A stretch of DNA of 64,000 nt from Acidobacteriota bacterium. Its GTDB lineage: Bacteria > Acidobacteriota > Blastocatellia > Pyrinomonadales > Pyrinomonadaceae. The notes below the pieces were generated by a model. The model was given only the letters and a program-made list of their open reading frames with translations, was not told the DNA's origin and did no database searches. Shown in pieces: positions 43,844 through 52,783 of this stretch. The position numbers and the translations under genes were made by a program. The DNA lies in contig JAIVJZ010000041.1 in the NCBI GenBank assembly GCA_020199775.1, positions 434,001 through 498,000 on the forward strand. The letters are read 5' to 3'. Positions within the stretch are counted from its first letter, which is position 1; each line of letters starts with the position of its first letter.

Positions 43844-45202
43844 CTAACCGCGCGCGTTGATGATGCAATATAGATTCTTTTCGCCGCGAATGAAAAGTTT
43901 TTCGTCGGCGACGGCCGGCGACGCGTAGACGGATTCGCCGAGCGAGTTCGTGCGAATCACTTCGTGCTTCGCGCCCGCCTTGATGACGTAGGTGTCGCCC
44001 TCTTCGCTCGTCAACAGAATCTTGTCCTCGAAGGCGACGGGCGAGGCCATGAAGGCCGCGGGCTTCGGCACGCGCGCCGCCTCGTACAACACCTTCCCCG
44101 TCTTCGCCTCAAGGCCGGTGATCGAGCCGTTGCCCGTCATCAGGTAGAGGTAGTCGCCGTAGAGAATCGGCGAGGGCACGTAGGCCGTCCCCTTGTTGTA
44201 CTTCCAGACGAGTTGCGGCGTGCCCGTGATGTCGCCGCTGCCCCCGGCGCGAATCGCCAGCGCGATCTTCGCCGGGTAGCCGGAAGTGACGACGACGAGA
44301 TCGTTCGAGACGACCGGCGTGTTGACGGCGTTGCTCTGTAGCCCCTTGTGCCGCCAGAGTTCTTTGCCCGTCAGAGGGTCGTAAGCGATGATCGCTTCGG
44401 CCGCGCTCGCGACGAGTTCCGTGCGCTTCGCCGTGCGGACGAGGACGGGCGTGCTCCACGTCACGTCAACCTTGCGCGCCACGCGCCACACCTCTTTGCC
44501 CGTCTTCTTGTCGAAGGCCGCGATGAAGGAGTTCTGGCCGCTGTCGTCGCACTGCATGATGACGAGATTCGCGTAGAGAATGGGCGACACCCCGTAGCCG
44601 ACGCTTGCCGTGCCGAGTTTGCCGGGGTTCTGCTTCCAGATCAGTTTGCCGTTGTAGTCGTAGGCGTACAAGCCCTCCGTGCCGAAGAAGGCGAAGACGT
44701 ATTTGCCGTCGGTGGCGGGCGTCGAAGAGGCGAAGCTGGCCTTCTTGTGGCGGCTGTCGTAGACCGCGCCTTCATAAGCCACGCGCTCCCACAAAATCTT
44801 GCCCGTCTCGCGGTCGAGGGCGACGACCTTGAACGTGTGCTTGCGATCCGCGCCCACCGCGTCCGGGTGTACGAAGTCAGACCCGTCCGCCATCTTGTGC
44901 GTCACGCCCGGCTTCACGCCCGGAATAACTTCGCCCTCGACGGCGGTCGTCAGGAAAATCTTCTTGCCCCACACAATCGGTGAAGAGTGGCCGCGCCCCG
45001 CAATCGGCGTCTTCCACTTGATGTTCTTCGTCGCGCTCCACTCGGTCGGGAGCCCCGTCTCGACCGACACGCCCTGCCCTTCCGGGCCGCGCCACTGCGG
45101 CCAGTTCCCGCCCTTCGCTTCAACCGCGGGCGCGGCAAACGCGAACACGGCGGCCAGACAGACGACCGCTGACAAGAGCAACCCGGCGATAAATCGTTTC
45201 AT
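43844..45202 (-). CDS. Secreted PQQ-like beta-propeller protein 2
   Basis: A 452-aa protein. The start at 45202 (MKRFIAGLLLSAVVCLAAVFAFA) follows AAGGAA and gives a clean Sec signal ending near VEAKG; an upstream in-frame ATG would add 12 residues before it. The mature part starts NWPQWRGPEGQGVSVETGLPTEWSATKNIKWKTPI and contains repeated blade motifs (VVALDRETGKILWERV, AFDKKTGKEVWRVA, YDPLTGKELWRHKG, GLEAKTGKVLYEA). It is probably periplasmic. It is a paralogue of proteins 3 and 6 in this window. Function of this group is not established. Confidence 0.88.
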   Translation of the reverse strand: MKRFIAGLLLSAVVCLAAVFAFAAPAVEAKGGNWPQWRGPEGQGVSVETGLPTEWSATKNIKWKTPIAGRGHSSPIVWGKKIFLTTAVEGEVIPGVKPGVTHKMADGSDFVHPDAVGADRKHTFKVVALDRETGKILWERVAYEGAVYDSRHKKASFASSTPATDGKYVFAFFGTEGLYAYDYNGKLIWKQNPGKLGTASVGYGVSPILYANLVIMQCDDSGQNSFIAAFDKKTGKEVWRVARKVDVTWSTPVLVRTAKRTELVASAAEAIIAYDPLTGKELWRHKGLQSNAVNTPVVSNDLVVVTSGYPAKIALAIRAGGSGDITGTPQLVWKYNKGTAYVPSPILYGDYLYLMTGNGSITGLEAKTGKVLYEAARVPKPAAFMASPVAFEDKILLTSEEGDTYVIKAGAKHEVIRTNSLGESVYASPAVADEKLFIRGEKNLYCIINARG

Positions 45203-45314
45203 TGTTGATTTCCTTCTAAGGATTAAGAGGTCAACCAACGCCCCTTAGACGCGGCGGCATCGGCTTTTGTTCCATGTGCAAAGCCGGCGAGCGCGGACTC
45301 GTCCCCGGCGCGTT

Positions 45315-46694
45315 TCACTTTCCGGCTCTACCCTTCGACGGCGGAGCGGGCGCGCCCGGCTCGCCGATGCCGAACAGGTGATGCTGCCCCCGCACGATGA
45401 GCAGGCCGCCGGAGATGGCGGGCGTCGCCATCAGAGGTTCGCCCATCGGGTTCGTCGCGAGCAGTTCGTGTTTCGCCCCGGCGCGAACGACGAACACTTC
45501 GCCGTCCTCGCTCGAAAAATACAACTTGCCGTCGGCCGCGACGGGCGAAGCGGTGAACGCCCCGCCTTTGCCCGCGATGCGTTCCTGATACACGCGCTCG
45601 CCGGTCTTCGCGTTGTAGGCGGCGACGATGCCGCTGTCCGAGCAGGTGTAGAGGTACTCGCCGTAGACGATGGGCGTCGGCATGTAAGGGCCGCCGCGCC
45701 GCTTGCTCCACGCTATAAACTCGTTGGTCTCCTGCTGCTCTTTCAGGGTGATGTCGCCCGTCGCGCCGAGCCGGATGGCGTAGATCGGTTGGATGGGGCG
45801 ATAGCCCGCCGTCACGTAAATCAGGTCGTGCGCGATGATGGGCGTCGGCGTCGTGATCTCGCTGTTGCCGCCGAGCCGCCAGAGTTCTTTCCCGGTCAGC
45901 GGATCATAACCACGGATAAACTTCGTCGCGTTGGCGATGAGTTCGGGGCGCGTCTTGCCCTCATGGACGGTCGGCGTGCCCCACGAAGGTATCTCGTCGC
46001 GCACGGTCTTCCACACCTGCTTGCCCGACTTGAGATCGTAGGCCGCGAGGAAAGAGTTCTTCTGGATGTCCGCCTGCACGATGACGAGATGCTTGTAGAT
46101 GATCGGCGAAGAGGCGTGCCCCCACTGGTAGTCGGGGTCGTAGAACCAACCCGCGTCGAGCAGCCCCGTGTCCTGCTTCCAGAGAAGTTTCCCGTTCGTG
46201 TCGTAGCAGGCGAGCACGCCTTGCGAGCCGAAAAGCGCGACGACGTGCTTGCCGTCCGTGGCGGGCGTGGAGGAGGCGTGCGTGGCCTTCGGGTGGCGTT
46301 TGGTCTTCGGCAAGCCTTCGAGCGTGACGCGATCCCAGACGATCCTGCCCGTCTCTTTGTCGAGCGCGATGACGCGCCAGGTGTGCTTCGGCTCGTCCGT
46401 CACCGGATCGACATCGCCGTAGAGTCCGTAGCGGGCGGTGGGCTTCGCGTTGCTGCTGACGGCCGTCGTCAGGTACACGCGGTTGCCCCACACGACGGGA
46501 CTCGATTGACCGATGCCGGGGATGGGCGTCTTCCAACGGACGCCCACGGACTTTTCGCCGTCCCAACTGACGGGCGTGCGCCCCGCGCCCGACCCGACGC
46601 CCGACGCGCCCGCGCCGCGAAACTGCGGCCAGTTCTGCGCGCTCGTGCTCGTGGCGAAGCAGACGCTCAGGCAGAGAGAGATGATTCGTTTCAT
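45315..46694 (-). CDS. Secreted PQQ-like beta-propeller protein 3
   Basis: A 459-aa paralogue with signal MKRIISLCLSVCFATSTSAQ and mature start NWPQFRGAGASGVGSGAGRTPVSWDG. Blade motifs include VIALDKETGRIVWDRV, AYDLKSGKQVWKTV and GYDPLTGKELWRLGG. The protein is very close to protein 6 (52784-54136): both open with NWPQFRGAGASGV and share the block LLATNPMGEPLMATPAISGG, with a 68-base stretch identical at DNA level in opposite orientation. The C-terminus is Pro/Ser/Lys-rich. It is first in the minus-strand set of three propeller genes. Confidence 0.88.
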   Translation of the reverse strand: MKRIISLCLSVCFATSTSAQNWPQFRGAGASGVGSGAGRTPVSWDGEKSVGVRWKTPIPGIGQSSPVVWGNRVYLTTAVSSNAKPTARYGLYGDVDPVTDEPKHTWRVIALDKETGRIVWDRVTLEGLPKTKRHPKATHASSTPATDGKHVVALFGSQGVLACYDTNGKLLWKQDTGLLDAGWFYDPDYQWGHASSPIIYKHLVIVQADIQKNSFLAAYDLKSGKQVWKTVRDEIPSWGTPTVHEGKTRPELIANATKFIRGYDPLTGKELWRLGGNSEITTPTPIIAHDLIYVTAGYRPIQPIYAIRLGATGDITLKEQQETNEFIAWSKRRGGPYMPTPIVYGEYLYTCSDSGIVAAYNAKTGERVYQERIAGKGGAFTASPVAADGKLYFSSEDGEVFVVRAGAKHELLATNPMGEPLMATPAISGGLLIVRGQHHLFGIGEPGAPAPPSKGRAGK

Positions 46695-46711
46695 GGCTTA
46701 ACCTCGAAGGT

Positions 46712-46795
46712 GGTCGGTTGTCTGTGGTCGGTCGTTTGGCGATTCACGCGAGAGCGGCTAAAGATTCAACTCGACAACGGACAACTGACCAAACT
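46712..46795. repeat. Degenerate heptad arms between the ankyrin gene and propeller gene 3
   Basis: Left units ggtcggt/tgtctgt/ggtcggt/cgtttgg and right units caactcg/acaacgg/acaactg/accaaac, both with period 7 and roughly complementary to each other. The right tract begins 5 bases after the ankyrin-gene stop codon. Confidence 0.65.
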
Positions 46796-46800
46796 GTCTA

Positions 46801-47619
46801 TCATTGAACTTTCTTGAAGACGCGCGTGTTCGCCCCCTGCTTCAGCGTGAGGCCGGTGACGGTGTTGTTCTCGACGTTGAAGGTGATGGTCACGCCGTCA
46901 AGCTCCAAGGGGCGGAAGCGCGTCTTGTCGAACGCGCCGAGGGCGAGCGGTTGACCCGCAGGCCCGGCGGTGAGCGTGCCGTCTTTCAACGCGACGATGA
47001 AGTCGCCCCCGGCGGCCGGTTTGTAAGTGCCGACGTAACTTTTCAGCGTCTCGGCGTCCACCTGAAAATCCGCGGGGGGCGGCGGCGCCGCTCCGGCCTT
47101 CTTGAGCAACTCGACGATCTCGGTCTGCTTGGCGCGCGTCGCGGCCGAGAGCACGTCGGTCAGCGTTTCGGCCTTGAGGCCGCCCGCGGCGAGCACCACT
47201 TTGACGAGCGCCACATGCCCGCGCCCCGCGCCGATGTGCAACGCGTCGTCCCTGCCTTCCGCGCCGCCCGCCAGCAACACTTCAACTATTTTCTCGTAGC
47301 CCTTCTGCGCCGCCCAGATGATCGGCGTCGCGCCATAGAACGTGTCCTTGACGTTGAGGTCGGCCTTGCGCTCGATGAGCAGCTTGACGACTTCGAGATG
47401 ACCTCTGTCGGCGGCGTAAGAGAGCGCGGTTGCGCCGTAGCGAAACTTCGCGTTCACGTCCGCGCCGCGGTCGAGCAGCACCCTGACGGCCGCCACGTCT
47501 CCCTTGCGGGCGGCGTCGAAAAGTTGTTCGCTCTGGTCTTGCGCCGCAAAGGCGGCGAGCGGCGCGGCAAACAGGAGAAGCAGCGGGAGAGACAACAAAA
47601 GATTTCGCTGGCGCGTCAT
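46801..47619 (-). CDS. Secreted ankyrin-repeat protein
   Basis: A 272-aa protein with a Sec signal (LLLSLPLLLLFAAPLAAFAAQ). Residues about 30-175 hold four to five ankyrin repeats: QLFDAARKGDVAAVRVLLDRGADVNAK, YGATALSYAADRGHLEVVKLLIERKADLNVK, FYGATPIIWAAQKGYEKIVEVLLAGGA and two weaker ones. The C-terminal 90 residues (LKSYVGTYKPAAGGDFIVALKDGTLTAG) resemble the small beta-barrel DUF3471-like domain appended to some secreted hydrolases. It probably mediates protein contacts in the periplasm. It is divergent from propeller gene 4. Confidence 0.87.
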   Translation of the reverse strand: MTRQRNLLLSLPLLLLFAAPLAAFAAQDQSEQLFDAARKGDVAAVRVLLDRGADVNAKFRYGATALSYAADRGHLEVVKLLIERKADLNVKDTFYGATPIIWAAQKGYEKIVEVLLAGGAEGRDDALHIGAGRGHVALVKVVLAAGGLKAETLTDVLSAATRAKQTEIVELLKKAGAAPPPPADFQVDAETLKSYVGTYKPAAGGDFIVALKDGTLTAGPAGQPLALGAFDKTRFRPLELDGVTITFNVENNTVTGLTLKQGANTRVFKKVQ

Positions 47620-47798
47620 AGATTCACCTCTTGGCAGGGGTTCTCGGTGTCGAGGGGTTTTCCGAACTTTACATTTTTTCGGATCGCGAAATGATCTTTT
47701 ATGGGTTGCTTGGAGGCGACCCGTCTCGCCGCCCGCGGAATTGAAGTTTGCCCGTAGGTTTTACGTCTAACGGGGCGTGCAGGTTGCAAGAGGCGGGT

Positions 47799-47827
47799 TT
47801 GCCTCGCTCAATAAAGCGCGACATAAT
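47799..47827 (+). promoter_or_regulatory. Candidate promoter for propeller gene 4
   Basis: TTGCCT (47799-47804), 17-base spacer, CATAAT (47822-47827). It is the best sigma70-like pair in the 330-base divergent gap 47620-47949, which otherwise contains no gene, and would give a leader of about 115 bases. Confidence 0.35.
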
Positions 47828-47949
47828 ATGTGGCGCGCCCTCGTGAGAGTCAAGAAAAACTTCAGCAGCGGCGGCAACTAAAACTTCTCGCTTGCGTATC
47901 TTTAACGTAAGAATTGCAATTCTATTAACCGCCTAAGGTAAAACTGATC

Positions 47950-50157
47950 ATGCACGTTCCTCTCTTGCAGCGTTTCGCACTCGCTCTGTTCATTTTGTCG
48001 CTCGCCGCGTTCGCCGCGCCCGCCGCCCGCGCGGGCGACTGGGCTGAATGGCGCGGCCCTCTGCGCGACGGCGTCTCGCCCGAAAAAAATCTGCCCGTGC
48101 GCTGGTCGCCCACGGGCGAGAACCTCGCGTGGAAAGCTCCCTACGGCGGCCGCTCCGCGCCCATCGTGTTGAACGAACGCGTCTACCTACAAAACACGGC
48201 AGGCAAGGGCGAGACCTTGCAGGAGCGCGTCGCCTGCTTCAACGCCGACACCGGAAAGCTGCTCTGGGAACATCGCTTCAACGTCTATTTGTCGGACGTG
48301 CCGCCGCACCGCGTCGGGTGGGCTTCGCCCGTGGGCGACCCCGCGACGGGCAACGTCTACGCCTTCGGCGTCGGCGGAACACTCGTCGCCCTGTCGCGCG
48401 ACGGGAAGGCTCTGTGGGAGCGTTCGCTCGGCGAGGACTTCGGCCTCCTGACCACGCACGGCGGGCGCACCGTCTCTCCCATCATCGACGGCGACCTCGT
48501 CATCACGAGCGGCGTCACTTCGATGTGGGGCGAACACGGGCGCGGCGCGCACCGCTTCATGGCCTTCGACAAACGCACGGGCGAGACCATCTGGATCAGC
48601 GCGCCCGGCGGCCGCCCCTACGACACGACCTACGCCGCGCCCATCATCGCCGACATCAACGGCACGCGCCTCTTGATTCAGGGCGCGAGCGACGGCGTCG
48701 TCCACGCCTTGAAGCCGCAGACGGGCGAGCCGGTCTGGAAGTATGAAATCTCGAAGCGCGGTCTCAACACGGGCGCGGTCGTCTATCGCAACCTCGCCAT
48801 CGTGACGCACAGCGAAGAGAACCTCGAATCGAACGAGATGGGCATGATCGCCGCGCTCGACGCGACGGCGAAGGGCGAACTGAAAAAGGAGCAGATCAAG
48901 TGGAGCGCCATCGGCTGGCAGGGCGGCTACTCGTCGCCCGTCATTGACGGCGAACGCCTCTATCAAGTTGACAACGGCGCGAACGTCGCCGCCTTCGACT
49001 TGAACACGGGCAGGCAACTCTGGCTGCAAAACCTCGGCACGATCCAGAAGTCGTCGCCCGTCCTCGCCGACGGCAAACTCTACGTCGGCACGGAGAACGG
49101 GAAGTTCTTCATCCTGCGCCCGACCGCGACGGGTTGCGAAATTCTCGACTCGGATCAACTCGGCACGGAGCAGCAGCCCGAAGCCATCATCGGCTCGCCC
49201 GCCGTCTCGAACGGGCGCATCTATTTCGCCACCGACTCGAACCTCTACGCCATCGGCAAGAAGTCGAACGCGACCGCCGCGCGGCAGGCCGCGCCCGTAG
49301 AGGGCTTGCCCAACCCGAACCGCACGGCGACGTGGGTGCAGGTCGCCCCGACCGAGTTGATCATCAAGCCCGGCGAGACGGTGAACTTCCGCGTCCGCCT
49401 CTTCGACGAGTGGGGCAAGTTTATCCGCGAAGATAAGGCTGCGACGTGGTCGCTCGATAGCTTGAAGGGCACCATCGCGAACGGCCGACTCGTCGCCGCC
49501 GCGGACGGCGGCGCGCAGGCCGGTCTCGTCAAGGCGACCGTGGGCGGCGTGACGGGCGCGGCGCGCGTCCGCATCGTGCCGCCGCTGCCGTGGAGCGAGA
49601 ACTTCGACGCGTCGGCCGTCGGCAGCGTCCCGCCGACGTGGGTCAGCACCGTCGGGAAATTCGCCGTGCGCGAGATGGACGGCGGCAAGGTGCTCTTCAA
49701 GATTTCGGAAGGCTCCTCGCTCGTGACGCGCACGCGCGCCTACTTGGGACAGTCTGACTTGTCGAACTACACCGTCGAGATGGACGTGCGCGGGTCGGAG
49801 CGGCGCAGGCAGCGCGGCGATGTCGGCGTGATCGCGCAGCGTTACGCGCTCGTGCTCTACGGCAACAGCCAGTCGCTGCATCTCGAACCGTGGCAGCCGG
49901 AAGTAACGCGCACCGCCACGCTCCCCTTCACCTGGAAGCCGGACGCGTGGTATCGCATGAAGCTCTCGGTGGAGAACACGCCCGACGGGAAGGCGCGCGC
50001 GCGCGGCAAGGTGTGGGCGGTAGGCGAGGCGGAGCCCGCCGCGTGGATGGTCGAGCGCGTCGATCCGATCCCGAACCGGCAGGGCGCGCCCGGCATCTTC
50101 GGCAACGGCCTCGCCGAACTCTACTTCGACAACCTGAAAGTGACGACGAACAAATAA
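47950..50157 (+). CDS. Secreted PQQ-like beta-propeller protein 4 with C-terminal jelly-roll domain
   Basis: A 735-aa protein with a Sec signal ending near ARAGD. The propeller spans about 28-440 (DWAEWRGPLRDGVSPEKNLPVRW ... ACFNADTGKLLWEHRF ... MAFDKRTGETIWISAPGGRPYD ... AFDLNTGRQLWLQNLGT). A linker with an Ig-like segment (TELIIKPGETVNFRVRLFDEWGKF) follows, then a LamG/DUF1080-like jelly roll (about 545-735, SENFDASAVGSVPPTWVS ... NYTVEMDVRGSERRRQ). It is the longest of the seven propeller proteins and may bind a polymer through the extra domain. It ends one base before the methyltransferase start, implying coupling. Confidence 0.87.
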   Translation: MHVPLLQRFALALFILSLAAFAAPAARAGDWAEWRGPLRDGVSPEKNLPVRWSPTGENLAWKAPYGGRSAPIVLNERVYLQNTAGKGETLQERVACFNADTGKLLWEHRFNVYLSDVPPHRVGWASPVGDPATGNVYAFGVGGTLVALSRDGKALWERSLGEDFGLLTTHGGRTVSPIIDGDLVITSGVTSMWGEHGRGAHRFMAFDKRTGETIWISAPGGRPYDTTYAAPIIADINGTRLLIQGASDGVVHALKPQTGEPVWKYEISKRGLNTGAVVYRNLAIVTHSEENLESNEMGMIAALDATAKGELKKEQIKWSAIGWQGGYSSPVIDGERLYQVDNGANVAAFDLNTGRQLWLQNLGTIQKSSPVLADGKLYVGTENGKFFILRPTATGCEILDSDQLGTEQQPEAIIGSPAVSNGRIYFATDSNLYAIGKKSNATAARQAAPVEGLPNPNRTATWVQVAPTELIIKPGETVNFRVRLFDEWGKFIREDKAATWSLDSLKGTIANGRLVAAADGGAQAGLVKATVGGVTGAARVRIVPPLPWSENFDASAVGSVPPTWVSTVGKFAVREMDGGKVLFKISEGSSLVTRTRAYLGQSDLSNYTVEMDVRGSERRRQRGDVGVIAQRYALVLYGNSQSLHLEPWQPEVTRTATLPFTWKPDAWYRMKLSVENTPDGKARARGKVWAVGEAEPAAWMVERVDPIPNRQGAPGIFGNGLAELYFDNLKVTTNK

Positions 50158-50158
50158 G

Positions 50159-51196
50159 ATGAATCCGACGATCAACGAAGCAGCCAAACTCGCCCCGCCG
50201 CCGACGCCCGAGCGCATCTTTCAGACGCTCACGGCCTACCAGCAGACCGCGGCCTTGAAAGCCGCCATCGAACTCGACCTTTTCACGGCCATTGCCGAAG
50301 GCGACGACACCACGGCCAAACTCGCGGCGCGCACACAGGCCGCCGAACGCGGCGTGCGGATACTTTGCGACTACCTGACCGTCTCGCAGTTTCTCGGCAA
50401 GTGCCCCGACGGGCGTTACACGCTCGCGCAGGAGTCGGCGATTTTTCTCGACCGCCGCTCGCCCGCCTACGTCGGCGGCATCGCGGAGTTTCTCTCAGGC
50501 GCGCACCTCGGCGACGCCTTCGCGCGGTTCACCGAGAGCGTCCGCAAGGGCGGCACGGTGTTGGAGGCCGAAGGCTCGATGACGGCGGATCATCCGATGT
50601 GGGAAGATTTCGCGCGCGGCATGGCGTCGATCATGCGCCCGGCCGCCGCCGACATCGCGAAGATCACGGGCGTGTCGGAGATGGGCGAGTGTAAAATTCT
50701 CGACATCGCCGCCGGTCACGGCATCTTCGGCATCACGCTCGCGGCGCAAAACCCGCGCGCGGAAGTGTACGCGGTTGACTGGCAAAACGTCCTTGCGATA
50801 GCCGGGCGGAACGCCGAGGCGGCGGGCGTCGCCGCACGCTTCCACCAAATTCCCGGCAGCGCGTTCGAGGTGGAGTTCGGCACGGGCTACGACCTCGTGC
50901 TCCTGACCAACTTCTTCCACCACTTCGACCAGCCGACGTGCGAGACGTTGATGCGTAAATGCCACGCCGCGCTCAAGTCGGGCGGTCGCGCCGTGACGCT
51001 CGAATTCGTCCCGAACGAGGATCGCGTGACGCCGCCCGCCGAAGCCGCCTTCGCCCTCGTCATGCTCGGCACGACCCCCGCAGGCGACGCTTACACGTTC
51101 CCGGAGTTTGAACGCATGTTTCGCAACGCCGGTTTCTCGCGCAGCGAAGCGCACCAGACGATGCCCGGCCACATCATCGTTTCATACAAAGAGTGA
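50159..51196 (+). CDS. SAM-dependent methyltransferase (O-methyltransferase, dimerisation domain)
   Basis: A 345-aa class I methyltransferase. The N-terminal winged-helix dimerisation domain (ERIFQTLTAYQQTAALKAAIELDLFTAIAEG ... LCDYLTVSQFLGKCPDGRYTL) and the SAM motif ILDIAAGHGIFGITLA plus EVYAVDW are those of hydroxyindole/acetylserotonin-type O-methyltransferases; motif LVLLTNFFHHFDQPTCETLMRK supports this. The acceptor is unknown. It sits inside a run of propeller genes, and its stop codon is the first TGA of a heptad tract. Confidence 0.88.
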   Translation: MNPTINEAAKLAPPPTPERIFQTLTAYQQTAALKAAIELDLFTAIAEGDDTTAKLAARTQAAERGVRILCDYLTVSQFLGKCPDGRYTLAQESAIFLDRRSPAYVGGIAEFLSGAHLGDAFARFTESVRKGGTVLEAEGSMTADHPMWEDFARGMASIMRPAAADIAKITGVSEMGECKILDIAAGHGIFGITLAAQNPRAEVYAVDWQNVLAIAGRNAEAAGVAARFHQIPGSAFEVEFGTGYDLVLLTNFFHHFDQPTCETLMRKCHAALKSGGRAVTLEFVPNEDRVTPPAEAAFALVMLGTTPAGDAYTFPEFERMFRNAGFSRSEAHQTMPGHIIVSYKE

Positions 51197-51345
51197 GCAG
51201 TGAGCAGTGAGCAGTAATAAGAGATGGATAGAGGATTGAAAATAATGAAAGCCATTCAAAAAACAACGGGGTTAAGAATTGTCTTGGCGGTGTTGGTGAC
51301 GGTCGCGGGCGGCCTACTGCTCACTGCTCACTGCTCACTGCTCAC
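51193..51345. repeat. Heptad arms, the second inside a signal-peptide coding region
   Basis: Three gtgagca units (51193-51213) start at the methyltransferase stop. Four complementary tgctcac units (51318-51345) lie in the next gene and encode the hydrophobic LLLTAHCSLLTV of its signal peptide. Bases 51193-51216 and 51315-51338 are a perfect 24-bp inverted repeat, so the ribosome site and start codon of that gene fall in the loop. Confidence 0.92.
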
Positions 51346-52765
51346 CGTGCGAGCGTCCGATCCGGGCGGCGGCGACTGGCCGATGTGGGGCGGCACGCCC
51401 GACCGCAACATGGTCTCGAACATGAAGGGCATCCCCACCAGTTGGGACGTGCAGAAGAAGACGAACGTCAAGTGGGTGACCGCGCTCGGTTCGCAAACTT
51501 ACGGCAACCCGGTCGTCGCGGGCGGGCAGGTTTACGTCGGCACGAACAACGAAGCGCCGCGCGACCCGAAGGTGAAGGGCGACAAGGGCATCCTGATGGC
51601 CTTCCGCGAATCGGACGGCGAATTTCTGTGGCAGGCCGTGACGGACAAACTCGCGGCGGGTCGCGTCAACGACTGGCCGTATCAGGGCATCTGCTCGTCG
51701 CCGCTCGTCGAGGGCAAGATTCTCTACTACGTCACGAACCGTGGCGAGGTCGTCGCGCTCGACACGGAAGGGTTTCGCGACAAGGAGAACGACGGCGTCT
51801 TCAAAGACGAAAAGTTGAACGGCGAAAAGGACGCCGACGTGATCTGGAAATTCGACATGATGGAGGAGGTCGGCGCGTTCCCGCACAACATGTCGAACTC
51901 TTCGCCCGTCTCCTTCGGCGATCTCATCTACGTCAGCACGTCGAACGGGCAGGACGAGAGCCACGTCAACGTGCCCTCGCCGAAAGCCCCGGCCATCATC
52001 GCCCTCAACAAGCGGACGGGCAAACTCGTGTGGGAAGACAACTCGGTCTTCGAGAAGATTCTGCACGGCCAGTGGTCTTCGCCCACGGTCGGCAAACTCG
52101 GCGGCGTGGACATGGTCGTCTTCGCGCAGGGCGACGGCTGGGTGCGCGGTTACGAAGCCCTGACGGGCAAGAAGCTGTGGGAGTTCGATCTGAACCCGAA
52201 AGATTCCGTCTGGCCGAAGACGCGCAACGAAGTGATCTCGACGCCCGTCATCTACGAGGACAAAATCTACCTCGCCAACGGCCAAGACCCCGAACACGGC
52301 GAAGGCGTCGGCCACCTCTACTGCATCGACCCGACGAAGCGCGGCGACATCACCAAGACCGGCATGGTCTGGCACTACGATAAAATCCGCCGCTCCGTCT
52401 CGACGCCCGCCATCAAAGACGGCATCGTCTATTACCCGGACTTCAGCGGCTTCCTCCACGCGCTCGACGCGAAGACGGGGCAGGTTTACTGGACGCACGA
52501 CGTGTTCGCCGCCGTCTGGGGTTCGCCCATCCTCATCGACGGCAAACTCTATCTCGGCGACGAGGATGGCGACATCGTGATCTTGCAGGAAGGCAAGACG
52601 AAGAAAGTCATCTCTGAAATCAACATGGCGAGTTCGGTCTACTCGACGCCCGTCCCGGCCAACGGCACGCTCTTTATCGCCAACCGCAACCAACTCTACG
52701 CCATCTCCGAACAGGCTCCGCCACCGGCCCCGGCGAAGAAACCCGAAGAACCGAAGAAGCCTTAA
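51245..52765 (+). CDS. Secreted PQQ-like beta-propeller protein 5
   Basis: A 506-aa protein. I prefer the ATG at 51245 (MKAIQKTTGLRI), which has GAGGA about 9 bases upstream; another ATG lies at 51224. The signal peptide is long because part of its core (LLLTAHCSLLTV) is translated heptad repeat. The mature protein begins GGDWPMWGGTPDRNMVSNMKGIPTSWD and shows blades such as VTALGSQTYGNPVV, IALNKRTGKLVWEDN, GYEALTGKKLWEFDL and HALDAKTGQVYWTHDV. The end is Pro/Lys-rich (PPAPAKKPEEPKKP). No haem or enzyme motif is present. Confidence 0.88.
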   Translation: MKAIQKTTGLRIVLAVLVTVAGGLLLTAHCSLLTVRASDPGGGDWPMWGGTPDRNMVSNMKGIPTSWDVQKKTNVKWVTALGSQTYGNPVVAGGQVYVGTNNEAPRDPKVKGDKGILMAFRESDGEFLWQAVTDKLAAGRVNDWPYQGICSSPLVEGKILYYVTNRGEVVALDTEGFRDKENDGVFKDEKLNGEKDADVIWKFDMMEEVGAFPHNMSNSSPVSFGDLIYVSTSNGQDESHVNVPSPKAPAIIALNKRTGKLVWEDNSVFEKILHGQWSSPTVGKLGGVDMVVFAQGDGWVRGYEALTGKKLWEFDLNPKDSVWPKTRNEVISTPVIYEDKIYLANGQDPEHGEGVGHLYCIDPTKRGDITKTGMVWHYDKIRRSVSTPAIKDGIVYYPDFSGFLHALDAKTGQVYWTHDVFAAVWGSPILIDGKLYLGDEDGDIVILQEGKTKKVISEINMASSVYSTPVPANGTLFIANRNQLYAISEQAPPPAPAKKPEEPKKP

Positions 52766-52783
52766 AGCGACGCGAGGGAAACT

